From Sinobacterium norvegicum (lineage in GTDB: Bacteria; Pseudomonadota; Gammaproteobacteria; Pseudomonadales; Sinobacteriaceae), in NCBI RefSeq assembly GCF_923077115.1, contig NZ_CAKLPX010000001.1, forward strand, positions 1,364,001 to 1,428,000: 64,000 nucleotides of DNA. Direction: 5' to 3'. Under the pieces are notes generated by a model, which was not told the origin of the DNA, did no database searches, and saw only the letters and a program-made list of their open reading frames with translations. The position numbers were made by a program, and so were the translations under genes. Below are positions 48,770 through 57,423 of this stretch, one piece after another; positions within the stretch are counted from its first letter, which is position 1; every line of letters starts with the position of its first letter.

Positions 48770-49207
48770 ATGCACTGGACGGTTTACTTATCCGGCGAGA
48801 TTCACAGCGATTGGCGACAACAGATTATCGACGGTGCAGCGGCACTCAACCTGCCGGTTAGTTTTCACTCGGCCAATACCGACCACGAGGCCAGCGATGC
48901 CGCCGGCGATTTCTTGGCGCCGCAGAGCGAGGGTTTTTGGCGCGACCACAAGTCGGCCAAGGTCAACGGTATTCGCACCCGCAAACTGATCAAGGACTGC
49001 GATATTGCGGTGATTCGCTTCGGCGAAAAATACAAACAGTGGAATGCCGCCTTCGATGCCGGTATCTGTGCCGCCCTCGACAAGCCTTACATTACCCTAC
49101 ACGATGAGAAAATTATTCACCCGCTGAAGGAGGTCAACGCCGAGGCTATGGCCTGGGCCACCACGCCGCAGCAGGTTATCGACATTTTAAAATACACGAC
49201 CAGCTAG
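48770..49207 (+). CDS. ytoQ: YtoQ-family protein
   Basis: 145 residues matching YtoQ: MHWTVYLSGEIHSDWR start, SANTDHEASDAAGD, KVNGIRTRKLIKDCDIAVIRFGEKYKQWNAAFDAG and KPYITLHDEKIIHPLKEV. The fold resembles nucleoside 2-deoxyribosyltransferases. No activity is established. AGGAG is 7 nt before the ATG. It may or may not belong to the bhc regulon. Confidence 0.9.
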   Translation: MHWTVYLSGEIHSDWRQQIIDGAAALNLPVSFHSANTDHEASDAAGDFLAPQSEGFWRDHKSAKVNGIRTRKLIKDCDIAVIRFGEKYKQWNAAFDAGICAALDKPYITLHDEKIIHPLKEVNAEAMAWATTPQQVIDILKYTTS

Positions 49208-49261
49208 TGTCGGTGCGGCTAACAGAGTGATTAAACCTGTTGGCCGCAGCTGCGGTTTCGT

Positions 49262-49975
49262 CTAACTGAACAACAGCACCAGCGGCACCAGAATCGATGT
49301 CGCCAAGGCATTGGCACCCATGCCAATACCCGAAAACACCCCCGCTGTCTCACTCACCTGAAACGCCCGCGCGGTACCGATACCGTGGCTCGACACGCCG
49401 ACGGCAAAACCCCGTGCCCGGTAGTCTTTAATCCGCAGCGCATTGAGTAATGGCGTACAAATAATGGCACCGGTAATACCGGTAATAATCACCATTACCG
49501 CGGTCAACGTCGGCGAACCGCCAATACTTTCAGAAATACCCATGGCCACCGGCGCCGTCACTGATTTAGGTGCCAGCGACAGCAACACCTCACCACGAAT
49601 ACCAAAGGCGTAAGCCGTGCCCAGCGCCGTCACTATCGCCGTCAGCGAACCCAATACCAACGCCACCAGCATTGGCAACAATGATTTGCCCACCACCTTA
49701 ATATTCAAAAATAGCGGCACCGCCAAACAGACGGTCGCAGGCCCCAGCATAAAGTGGACAAACTTAGCCCCTTCAAAATAAGCCTCATAGCTGGTGCCCG
49801 TGGCCATCAAGGCCACCGCCAGCAACGCCACCGCGATTAATACCGGATTGACATAGGGGCGCTTACCACTGGCCAAAAATAACACGTCGCCAATCACATA
49901 AGCCATCAATGTCGCCGTTAACCACAGTAACGGTTCGCTTGAAAGATAAGTCCAAATATCCTGAAACTCAGTCAT
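49262..49975 (-). CDS. lrgB: LrgB/CidB-family membrane protein
   Basis: 237 residues with seven or so hydrophobic segments and the LrgB pattern: KSVTAPVAMGISESIGG and HGIGTARAFQVSETAG. It overlaps lrgA by 8 bp. LrgAB proteins were named as murein-hydrolase modulators, but plant PLGG1 (an LrgA-LrgB fusion) is a glycolate/glycerate transporter and B. subtilis PftAB imports pyruvate. Next to a glyoxylate-assimilation operon, transport of glycolate, glyoxylate or pyruvate is the more likely role (inference). Confidence 0.9.
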   Translation of the reverse strand: MTEFQDIWTYLSSEPLLWLTATLMAYVIGDVLFLASGKRPYVNPVLIAVALLAVALMATGTSYEAYFEGAKFVHFMLGPATVCLAVPLFLNIKVVGKSLLPMLVALVLGSLTAIVTALGTAYAFGIRGEVLLSLAPKSVTAPVAMGISESIGGSPTLTAVMVIITGITGAIICTPLLNALRIKDYRARGFAVGVSSHGIGTARAFQVSETAGVFSGIGMGANALATSILVPLVLLFS

Positions 49976-50321
49976 TATTTCGTCCCATCAGCTGGCTTGT
50001 TAGAGTAAAGGCATAGACGCTGACGACGATGCTGGCGACGGTGCTGACCACAATAGCCAGCATGATAATACCGACACTACTGCCCAAGGTTTGAATATGC
50101 CCCACCACACCGACACCGGCAGGCACAAACAGCAACGACAGGTGCGACAATAAACCCTGTGCCGTGCTGTTGATTTGCTCGGCATAGGCCGGCCGCCAGA
50201 TCAGCAGCAACAAAAAAACAATCATGCCCAATACCGGCCCTGGTAACGGCAGCGCCAGAGCCCGCGCAATAATTTCGCCCAGTAATTGGCAGGCCAAAAT
50301 AATACTTAAATGCCTAATCAT
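49968..50321 (-). CDS. lrgA: LrgA/CidA-family membrane protein
   Basis: 117 residues with four membrane helices and the CidA/LrgA signature QLLGEIIARALALPLPGPVLGM near the N-terminus, then SHLSLLFVPAGVGVV. It is the first gene of the lrgAB pair and overlaps lrgB. It would form a complex with LrgB in the inner membrane. Confidence 0.9.
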   Translation of the reverse strand: MIRHLSIILACQLLGEIIARALALPLPGPVLGMIVFLLLLIWRPAYAEQINSTAQGLLSHLSLLFVPAGVGVVGHIQTLGSSVGIIMLAIVVSTVASIVVSVYAFTLTSQLMGRNND

Positions 50322-50540
50322 TGTGTGTCCTTAAAGTGATATCAAACCAGCAGCCGACGCCAAAGCAATCACAGCCTGAGTTGAATAATAGCCAATATTA
50401 CCACTATCACGACCGGCTTATTAATACTCACAACGGGGTAATCGCCGCCGCAATGACTGAAAACACATCGGCGTCATGGTAATCTAACCTGATAAATACA
50501 GCGTATTTTTCTGACTGAAACAAAATGGGATGGCTTACTT

Positions 50541-51851
50541 ATGTCGTTTAATTCTTGGATGAATTCCATCGTCGATGCCGGTCGCGACCTGCTGTTACGC
50601 AGCGCCAAAGATAATAAAAACGGCAAGGATATTGCCGAGCTGTGTCGCGACCTCTGCTCCAACAAGGGTGAGGCCATGGGCACCGCCCTCGCCTGCGCCG
50701 TGGTCAATGCGTATAACGACATGAGTGATGAAGAGAAATTCAGCTTCTTCACGCTGTTAATCGACGATTACAGTGCCGACTCCCGCGACATTCTACGCTG
50801 CGCCGAAAGCTATCGTGGCGACAGCTCTGAGCAAAATCTCAACGCCTTAAAACAGGCCATTGCCTCACCCCGCCTGCAGCTGTTTCGCCGCATCAATATG
50901 TCGGCCACTGGCACGCCAACACTGGTGCAGATGCGCAGCTATTTACAACGCCTGTTAAAAGACAACCCCAGCCTTCGCCCCATCGACGACGATTTAAAGT
51001 ATCTGCTCAAATCATGGTTCAACCGCGGCTTCTTGAAAATCCGCAGCATCGACTGGAAGACACCGGCCCACATCCTCGAAAAACTGATCGCCTACGAGGC
51101 GGTGCATGAGATGAACGGCTGGGACGATCTGCGTCGACGCTTAGCCGACGACCGTCGCTGCTTTGCCTTTTTCCACCCGGCGCTGGAAGATGAACCATTG
51201 ATCTTTGTCGAGGTGGCACTGGTCAAAGGTCTGGCGACAGCGGTGCAGCCACTACTGGCACCCAAGGTTGACGACCAGCATAACGTGGAGGCCGACACCG
51301 CCATCTTTTACTCGATCAGTAACTGCCAGCCCGGCTTGAAAGGCATCTCGTTTGGTAACTTCTTAATCAAACAGGTGGTGATGGAGCTACAACAGGAGCT
51401 GCCGACGCTGAAGCAGTTTTCCACCCTATCACCGATTCCCGGCTTTCGTCGCTGGTTGGATAAAGCGCTGGCAGAGGATCAACCAACACTTATTTCGGCC
51501 GACGATAAGCAGTCACTCAAGGTCTTATCACAGGATGGCTGGCAACAGGATAACGAGACCAATGAGACCCTTAAACCGCTGCTGCTTCGGCTCTGCGCTC
51601 ACTACCTCAACAATGAGAAGCGCGGCGCTGCCCCCCTCGATCCCGTCGCCCGTTTCCACCTCGGCAACGGCGCGCAGATCGGCCAGCTCAACTGGCTGGG
51701 TGACACCTCGGCCAATGGCCTGAAACAGTCGGCTGCCATGCTGGTTAACTACCGCTATGAACTCAGCAAGGTAGAAGAAAACCACGAGGCCTATGTTAAC
51801 GACAACAAGATCGCCTGCGCCAAGAAGGTGCTTGAGTTAATAGAGGGGTAA
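50541..51851 (+). CDS. Malonyl-CoA decarboxylase
   Basis: 436 residues. An N-terminal helical domain (about 1-190) precedes the acyltransferase-like catalytic domain containing CFAFFHPALEDEPLIFVEVAL, AIFYSISNCQPGLKGISFGN and LSPIPGFRRW, all family signatures. It converts malonyl-CoA to acetyl-CoA and CO2. It stands alone; no malonate transport or CoA-transferase genes are adjacent. The B10 hairpin follows its stop. Confidence 0.94.
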   Translation: MSFNSWMNSIVDAGRDLLLRSAKDNKNGKDIAELCRDLCSNKGEAMGTALACAVVNAYNDMSDEEKFSFFTLLIDDYSADSRDILRCAESYRGDSSEQNLNALKQAIASPRLQLFRRINMSATGTPTLVQMRSYLQRLLKDNPSLRPIDDDLKYLLKSWFNRGFLKIRSIDWKTPAHILEKLIAYEAVHEMNGWDDLRRRLADDRRCFAFFHPALEDEPLIFVEVALVKGLATAVQPLLAPKVDDQHNVEADTAIFYSISNCQPGLKGISFGNFLIKQVVMELQQELPTLKQFSTLSPIPGFRRWLDKALAEDQPTLISADDKQSLKVLSQDGWQQDNETNETLKPLLLRLCAHYLNNEKRGAAPLDPVARFHLGNGAQIGQLNWLGDTSANGLKQSAAMLVNYRYELSKVEENHEAYVNDNKIACAKKVLELIEG

Positions 51852-51856
51852 ATACA

Positions 51857-51908
51857 CCGCACCCCGATCCTGTCGCTGCGCTTTTTGAAGGCTCGGGGAA
51901 TGACTGAC
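51857..51908 (+). repeat. Family B hairpin repeat, copy B10 (outlying)
   Basis: CACCCCGATCC ... GGCTCGGGGAATGACTGAC with the standard loop; the left outer arm is degraded. It is the only copy outside 17-38 kb and sits between convergent genes, where it may act as a terminator. Confidence 0.82.
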
Positions 51909-51942
51909 AGCGCGGTTTTATGATGGGCTGGCTGACCAATAA

Positions 51943-53190
51943 CTAGCCATAGAAATACTGCGCTAACAGTAAGGCGATGCCGTAACCGATGCTGTAGGTC
52001 AGCAGCAACGCGGGAAAGTAGCGCAGGTAGCTGACAAAGGTCATGCCCTCGACCTTGCTCATGGCGATAATGCCGGCCGCCGAGCCGATCGATAACAGCG
52101 AGCCACCGACACCAACGGCGTAGGTTAACGCCAACCACTCCGGTGTACTCAGTGTTGGATCGGCCTTCAATAGAGCCGCCGTCAGTGGCACGTTATCGAG
52201 CAGCGCCGAGATGATACCGGCGACATAGTTTGATAATCGTGGATCGAACTGAGCGTAGAGGTCGGCGGCCATGGTCAACACGCCGATCTCCTTCAACATG
52301 CCGACCAGCAATAAGATACCGAGGAAGAACAATAAGGTGTCGTATTCCACCTTGCGGATATATTCGAGAATCTTGGTTTCCTGAGCATCGGTACGGGAGC
52401 TTCGCCCGACCAAAAACATCACCGACAAGCCCAACAAAAAGGTCAAAACCGGTGGCACACCAAACAACACATTGAATAACATGGTGCAGATAATGGTGCT
52501 GAAGAAAATCACGGCAATGGCAATATCGACCGGGTGAAAGGTTTGCTCAACATGCTCTGAGGTCAATTCACCGGTCACGCCCCAGGAGAAAAACCACGCC
52601 AGCAACAACACACTGATGACCGAGGGCACTAACAGTAATAGTAATTCCTGCATATGAACATGACCTTCGAGGAAGATCATCAACGTGGTCACATCACCGG
52701 TAATCAATGCCACACCGCCGGAGTTAACGGCAAACACCACCAGCGTCGCCATTTTTAACCGTGTCGCCTTGTCGAGATTAAAGGCTGCCACCAGGCCCAG
52801 GCTGACCAGGGTCGCGGTAACATTATCGCAGATCGCCGACAGCAGTAACGAGAATATGGCCACCATACCCATTAACAGTTTCTTGCTAAGCTGCTGGGGA
52901 AATACCTTCTGCACCGCCGCCTGTACCATGCCCTTGGCATTGAGGTAGGCAACAAAGGTCATGGTCGCCATTAAGAACAACCACAGGGTGGCGATTTCGA
53001 GTAGGTTTTCATCGAGCTGATGCTGCACCAGCCGCTGGCCGGATTCACCATCGGCGGTGATAAACAGTATCAGCCATGACAGGCAGCCGAGAAACAGCGT
53101 CGTCTTGGCCTTGTTAATATGGGTGACTTCTTCGAACACGATACTGAGCAGCGCCAACACCGCCAGCGACAAGAGAAAAGCTTCAAGCAT
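51943..53190 (-). CDS. nhaD: NhaD-type Na+/H+ antiporter
   Basis: 415 residues with about twelve membrane segments. Features match NhaD: the IVFEEVTHINKAKTTLFLG start, a conserved SAICDNVTATLVSLGLV helix with Asp/Asn, NSGGVALITGDVTTLMI, and SALLDNVPLTAALLKADPT. It exports Na+ at alkaline pH, fitting a marine or saline habitat. Confidence 0.92.
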   Translation of the reverse strand: MLEAFLLSLAVLALLSIVFEEVTHINKAKTTLFLGCLSWLILFITADGESGQRLVQHQLDENLLEIATLWLFLMATMTFVAYLNAKGMVQAAVQKVFPQQLSKKLLMGMVAIFSLLLSAICDNVTATLVSLGLVAAFNLDKATRLKMATLVVFAVNSGGVALITGDVTTLMIFLEGHVHMQELLLLLVPSVISVLLLAWFFSWGVTGELTSEHVEQTFHPVDIAIAVIFFSTIICTMLFNVLFGVPPVLTFLLGLSVMFLVGRSSRTDAQETKILEYIRKVEYDTLLFFLGILLLVGMLKEIGVLTMAADLYAQFDPRLSNYVAGIISALLDNVPLTAALLKADPTLSTPEWLALTYAVGVGGSLLSIGSAAGIIAMSKVEGMTFVSYLRYFPALLLTYSIGYGIALLLAQYFYG

Positions 53191-53380
53191 AATTCCATCT
53201 ACCTTATTCTATAAGCGAGGCCGCCAGAGCGCAGGTCGCCAGCCTTTTAAAAGGCACCATCAAAACAGATCTCAGCCGATTAAGCCATACCACTTTTTTG
53301 CCACCAGACTGACCAAACGACAATGTCGTTAGTCAGCGTAGTGCATGCTGCGGTGTTTGCCTGGGCAATAAACCGGCAAT

Positions 53381-53413
53381 AAAAAAGGGGCGGTGTGGAT
53401 TAACACCGCCCCT
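53381..53413 (-). terminator. Intrinsic terminator of the haloperoxidase-like gene
   Basis: AGGGGCGGTGT and ACACCGCCCCT form a perfect 11-bp stem with T6 on the minus strand. Confidence 0.93.
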
Positions 53414-53443
53414 CTCTGGTCTGTCAGCTATCGCTGGCGGCGA

Positions 53444-54889
53444 TTAATGACCGCTCAGCTTACGCTGCACAAAGCGATAAGCACGCTTGGCAATCTTGCT
53501 GCCGATACGCTGGCCGGCGGGAACCGAGGCGGGAAAGTGAACGCCAGACCAAACGCGGCTGTCACCGCACTTTTGCTCCAAGTCACTCCAGCTATCAAAC
53601 TCTAAAACGATATCGTAAGCCGGGGTTAAACCGGGTTCGACCCGAGAGCTGCCAGCCGCCGTTGGCACCACATAACCCAAGTCATCGCTGCCTAAAAACA
53701 GGCGACTGGTTTCGGCGTGGGCGGCACAAAAACTGGCCGAGGCCGAGGGGTATTCAGGGTGATCGGCAACACCGAGATAACTGGTCCACTGCTTAGCCGG
53801 CAAGTCTGTTACCGTGCCCTGATAAGCACCGCCCCAGGCTGTGACCGGTTGATCGCCATAGATATGCGCAATCGCCGAGAAGGGGCGTACGGCATTGTGA
53901 CGGCGTTTTTCCTGCCAGATTATAATCGAGGTGTCATAGGCGGCCATATTGGTCAAAAAATCATACTGAATAAACTCCATTAAACTCAGGCCCTGGGATT
54001 GAGCGGCAAAGACGGCGGAGAAACCAAGGCTGAAAATCTTATTATCAAACAGCTCGGCGTACATTTTTTGCTCGTCCGTCATATTGGCCGATGCCTCTAA
54101 AACAGCATTAGCCTGGGCCACATACTGGCCCCAGTTTTCGACATTACTGGCGCGGGGCACCGGTGAACGGAAGCGTTTAGGGCTTCGATAGCTGTACGGC
54201 TCGGTCAGCATTAACTGCGGGGTGACAAACTGCTGCACCTTGAACAAACCGTGGCCACTGGCGACGATGGCCGGCTGCCATTTCGACGGGTCGGTCAACG
54301 TATAGGCGGTGTTGACCGGCTCGAAGTTGGTGTAATCGGCATAGGCCTGCTGATGATAAAGTTGGTCGCCCTCATTGCCGAGCTGGTTCATGCCATCGTT
54401 CTGGCGCGCCAACACCACCGCCTGACCGGCCTGATTACCGATGCCTACCGCGGTGGTCAAATCCTGCGATTGATCATCGGGGTTTAAGCCGGCATTTTGC
54501 AGCATTACCCGCCACTCGCCGTTGCGCGCAGGGTAGAGGCTGCTCAGTACGTGGTAGGAGGCGTGCAACAAGGCGGTGTTAATCGCCGTATTATCATCGC
54601 TCTCATCCGCAGGTCGGCGGCCTAAGTCCGAGTAAACCCCCGTGGCTGTTGGGTGGTAGGGCGCGGCGGCATCAAACCAGCCATTGGTAATCAGCGTCGT
54701 GGTACGCAATACCAATGTGGCATCACCGCCACTGGGTGAGGCCTCAAAAATAGCCGGCACAGCCGCGGGGATGACAATCTCCACCGCCGCATTACCGGTG
54801 TCGAGATCATAGGCCAGCGCATGGCCGCCAGTGGTCAAAGCCAGCAGCGCACTGCTGGAGAGGGTTAACAGTATTTTTTTAATCGTCAT
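53444..54889 (-). CDS. Secreted vanadium-dependent haloperoxidase-like (PAP2 superfamily) protein
   Basis: 481 residues from the ATG at 54889, with a signal peptide ending HALA. The vanadate-pocket motifs occur: WQEKRRHNAVRP (Lys, Arg), PEYPSASASFCAAHAE (Ser and His), and SRVWSGVHFPASV (Arg, His). These fit vanadium haloperoxidases; a PAP2 phosphatase is the alternative. The first codons (MTIKK) and the 15 nt GGATAAAATTGGACG before them repeat at the haem peroxidase gene (59760). Confidence 0.85.
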   Translation of the reverse strand: MTIKKILLTLSSSALLALTTGGHALAYDLDTGNAAVEIVIPAAVPAIFEASPSGGDATLVLRTTTLITNGWFDAAAPYHPTATGVYSDLGRRPADESDDNTAINTALLHASYHVLSSLYPARNGEWRVMLQNAGLNPDDQSQDLTTAVGIGNQAGQAVVLARQNDGMNQLGNEGDQLYHQQAYADYTNFEPVNTAYTLTDPSKWQPAIVASGHGLFKVQQFVTPQLMLTEPYSYRSPKRFRSPVPRASNVENWGQYVAQANAVLEASANMTDEQKMYAELFDNKIFSLGFSAVFAAQSQGLSLMEFIQYDFLTNMAAYDTSIIIWQEKRRHNAVRPFSAIAHIYGDQPVTAWGGAYQGTVTDLPAKQWTSYLGVADHPEYPSASASFCAAHAETSRLFLGSDDLGYVVPTAAGSSRVEPGLTPAYDIVLEFDSWSDLEQKCGDSRVWSGVHFPASVPAGQRIGSKIAKRAYRFVQRKLSGH

Positions 54890-55182
54890 TATCGCGTCCA
54901 ATTTTATCCATAAAAGTGGTGAGTATTAACCGCCGAAAATGCTGCCATCTTTGGCGGCGGAAAAATACTAGCACAGCCTTTTAACCACCGATAAAATTTT
55001 AATCAGACTCTATTAAAAAAATCTCCTTTTCGTTAATTACGTCACTAATCAGAAAAAACAAACCCTTAATTTGTCGCATAATTTCTATATTTATCATCGA
55101 CAATTCAATTTCTTAAAAAACTTATTCAATACATTATTTATGTCAATCGGAATAAAAAGTGCCGCACTGACATCACCACCGA

Positions 55183-55851
55183 TCAACCCTTGACGATGGC
55201 TTGAGCCTTGGCCAGTGTTTGCGCCGAGGGCGACTGTTCCAGCAAGGCCTGAACGCTGTCGACCAAGCTCAACACAAACAACTCGTTATCGAGTCCCTGG
55301 GGCAAGGCCTGCGGTGACTGCACCGCCTGCGCATAGCTGGCCAGGCTGTGAAACAGGGCCGACAGCGTCACAATCACCCGGCTAAAAATCAGCGCCTCTG
55401 GAATCGCCTGCTGCACCTGAGAGATATAACCCCAAATTCGCTCAGACGAGAAATGCGACTCGATATCCGATAAAAACAAGTGGGGAAAATGCTGCTTGCC
55501 GATCAACTGCGCCGCAATCTGAATATAACTGAGGCCGCCGGGTATCGATAAACAGTTGGCCAGCGGGATGACGATGGCCTCTGCCACTAATCGACTGGTC
55601 ACCTCGCCATCACGGTCGATGGCGTCGAGCAGCTGGTTTCTGTCGGCGGTAATCTTCAGCAGATACTTCTCCATAATGGCATCGACCAACTGCTGCTTGC
55701 CGCCAAAATGGTATTGCAGTGCCGAGCGGTTTTTCTGACCCGACTTATCGTTGATCTCACCGAGGGTGACATGTTCCACCCCCTTGGCGGCGAACAATTT
55801 CTCGGCCACTGTCAGTATTTTGGCCCGCGTGGCTGCCGTATCTTGACGCAT
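55183..55851 (-). CDS. TetR-family transcriptional regulator
   Basis: 222 residues. The HTH is at about 10-55 (AEKLFAAKGVEHVTLGEI then ALQYHFGGKQQLVDAIM). It is related in pattern to the TetR at 12952. It diverges from the MBL lipoprotein gene; CTTAAGTA/CTTAAGTT elements at 55881-55889 and 55979-55987 in the gap may be its half-sites. Confidence 0.85.
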   Translation of the reverse strand: MRQDTAATRAKILTVAEKLFAAKGVEHVTLGEINDKSGQKNRSALQYHFGGKQQLVDAIMEKYLLKITADRNQLLDAIDRDGEVTSRLVAEAIVIPLANCLSIPGGLSYIQIAAQLIGKQHFPHLFLSDIESHFSSERIWGYISQVQQAIPEALIFSRVIVTLSALFHSLASYAQAVQSPQALPQGLDNELFVLSLVDSVQALLEQSPSAQTLAKAQAIVKG

Positions 55852-56002
55852 AAATCACTACCGTATTAATTAAGAAATTAAGCTTAAGTACATAATACCA
55901 GTAAAAACTCAAACAATAAATCCAGCTATTTCCTGTTGAAATATACCTATCATTGCCATAACCTAATTAAGATATGACTCTTAAGTTATATACGGAGATA
56001 CC

Positions 56003-57373
56003 ATGTACAAGCATTACTCAATCGGCTTTTTAGTGGCCGCCTGCCTACTCTTAAACGGCTGTGACACGGCAAAAAAAGAGAACAACACAGCCCCAGAGCC
56101 CGCGTCACAGCAGGTTTTTCAACAGCAGGAGTGGTCGCCAATGACCCGCGATTTAGTCGGCTTTGGCGACAATGACCCCGGCGCCATCAAGATTACCGAA
56201 TCGGTCTACCAGGCGCGGGGCACCGCTAATATGACGATGATTATCACCGATGCCGGTAATATCATCGTCGACACCGGCCTGCGCAATCAGGCCAAAGAGC
56301 TCAAGCGGCGACTGGATCAGATCAGCAGCAACACCGTCAGCCACGCGATTCTTACCCACGCCCACGCCGACCACTACAGCGGCATGAATGTGCTCGACAA
56401 CGACAAACCCGAGGTCATCGCCCACCGAGAGTTTCTCTACAACCAGCAATACATCACCGACTTAATGCCGTATCTGATGCCGAGAAACCACATCTTTTAC
56501 CCCGAGGATGTGCCCAACTTACCGGCCATCGGTTATCGTGCCTTGAAAGAAGTCATGCCCATTGTTGAGCCCACGGTCGTCATAGACAGCGCCCCCTATG
56601 CGTTTGAACTGGGTGGCAAGCAATTCGTCGTTTACCACACCCCCGGCGCCGAGGGGTACGATAATATTTCCCTGTGGATGCCAGAGCAGAAAATTCTCTT
56701 CAGCGGCGATCTGTTCGGCCATATGTTTGGCATGTGGCCCAACTTCACCACCATGCGCGGTGAGCGGGCACGCTTCCCACGCCCCTATATCGAATCGTTA
56801 AACCTGGTGCTTGAACTCGAGCCAGAGATTATTGTGCCCAGCCATTTCTACCCGGTGAAGGGGGCAGACTATATTCGCAGCGTGGTCACCAAGACCCGCG
56901 ATGCGGTGAGCTATGTCGACGATGCCGTCATCGACGGGATGAACGATGGCAAGGATGTGTTTACGCTGATGGAAGAAATCCAGCTGCCAGAAGAGCTCTA
57001 TCTGTTCGAGGCCCACGGCAAGGTGTCCTGGGGCGTGCGCAGTTTTTGGGAGGCTTATACCGGCTGGTTTGCCCTCAACTCGGCGACGGAGATGTACAGC
57101 GTGCCAGTGACCGATACCTACCCCGAGTTGTATCAACTGGCCGGTGGCAGCGACGCTATTTTGCAGCTGGCTGATGCCAAACTGAACAGCGGCGAACTGG
57201 AAAAATCTCTACACCTGATCGAAATGGTACAACAGCTAGACGCATCTAACGCTGAGGCCAAGCGCTTAAAGCTGACCACCTTAAATGCGTTACTGCAGCG
57301 CTCGGGTAGTACCAACCATCATGAGGTGATGTTTTTACAGCGGCTTATTGCTGAGGCCGAGGAAGAAATTTAA
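56003..57373 (+). CDS. MBL-fold lipoprotein, alkylsulfatase (SDS hydrolase)-like
   Basis: 456 residues. Lipoprotein signal with LLNGC (C20). The metallo-beta-lactamase motif THAHADH is at 118-124, and a further metal His/Asp is in FSGDLFGH. The C-terminal part has the alkylsulfatase dimerisation pattern (YLFEAHGKVSWGVRSFWEAYTGWF). The SCP2-like domain of full alkylsulfatases is missing. It likely cleaves an ester (possibly alkyl sulfate) in the periplasm. Regulated by the divergent TetR, by position. Confidence 0.83.
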   Translation: MYKHYSIGFLVAACLLLNGCDTAKKENNTAPEPASQQVFQQQEWSPMTRDLVGFGDNDPGAIKITESVYQARGTANMTMIITDAGNIIVDTGLRNQAKELKRRLDQISSNTVSHAILTHAHADHYSGMNVLDNDKPEVIAHREFLYNQQYITDLMPYLMPRNHIFYPEDVPNLPAIGYRALKEVMPIVEPTVVIDSAPYAFELGGKQFVVYHTPGAEGYDNISLWMPEQKILFSGDLFGHMFGMWPNFTTMRGERARFPRPYIESLNLVLELEPEIIVPSHFYPVKGADYIRSVVTKTRDAVSYVDDAVIDGMNDGKDVFTLMEEIQLPEELYLFEAHGKVSWGVRSFWEAYTGWFALNSATEMYSVPVTDTYPELYQLAGGSDAILQLADAKLNSGELEKSLHLIEMVQQLDASNAEAKRLKLTTLNALLQRSGSTNHHEVMFLQRLIAEAEEEI

Positions 57374-57382
57374 GCTGATGTA

Positions 57383-57409
57383 CTGTCGCCCCAACAAAAA
57401 GGGCGACAG
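57383..57409. terminator. Hairpin between convergent genes
   Basis: CTGTCGCCC and GGGCGACAG form a perfect 9-bp stem around a 9-nt A-rich loop. There is no T-run downstream, so termination is plausible but not certain. Confidence 0.6.
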
Positions 57410-57423
57410 CGCTAGGCCAATGG

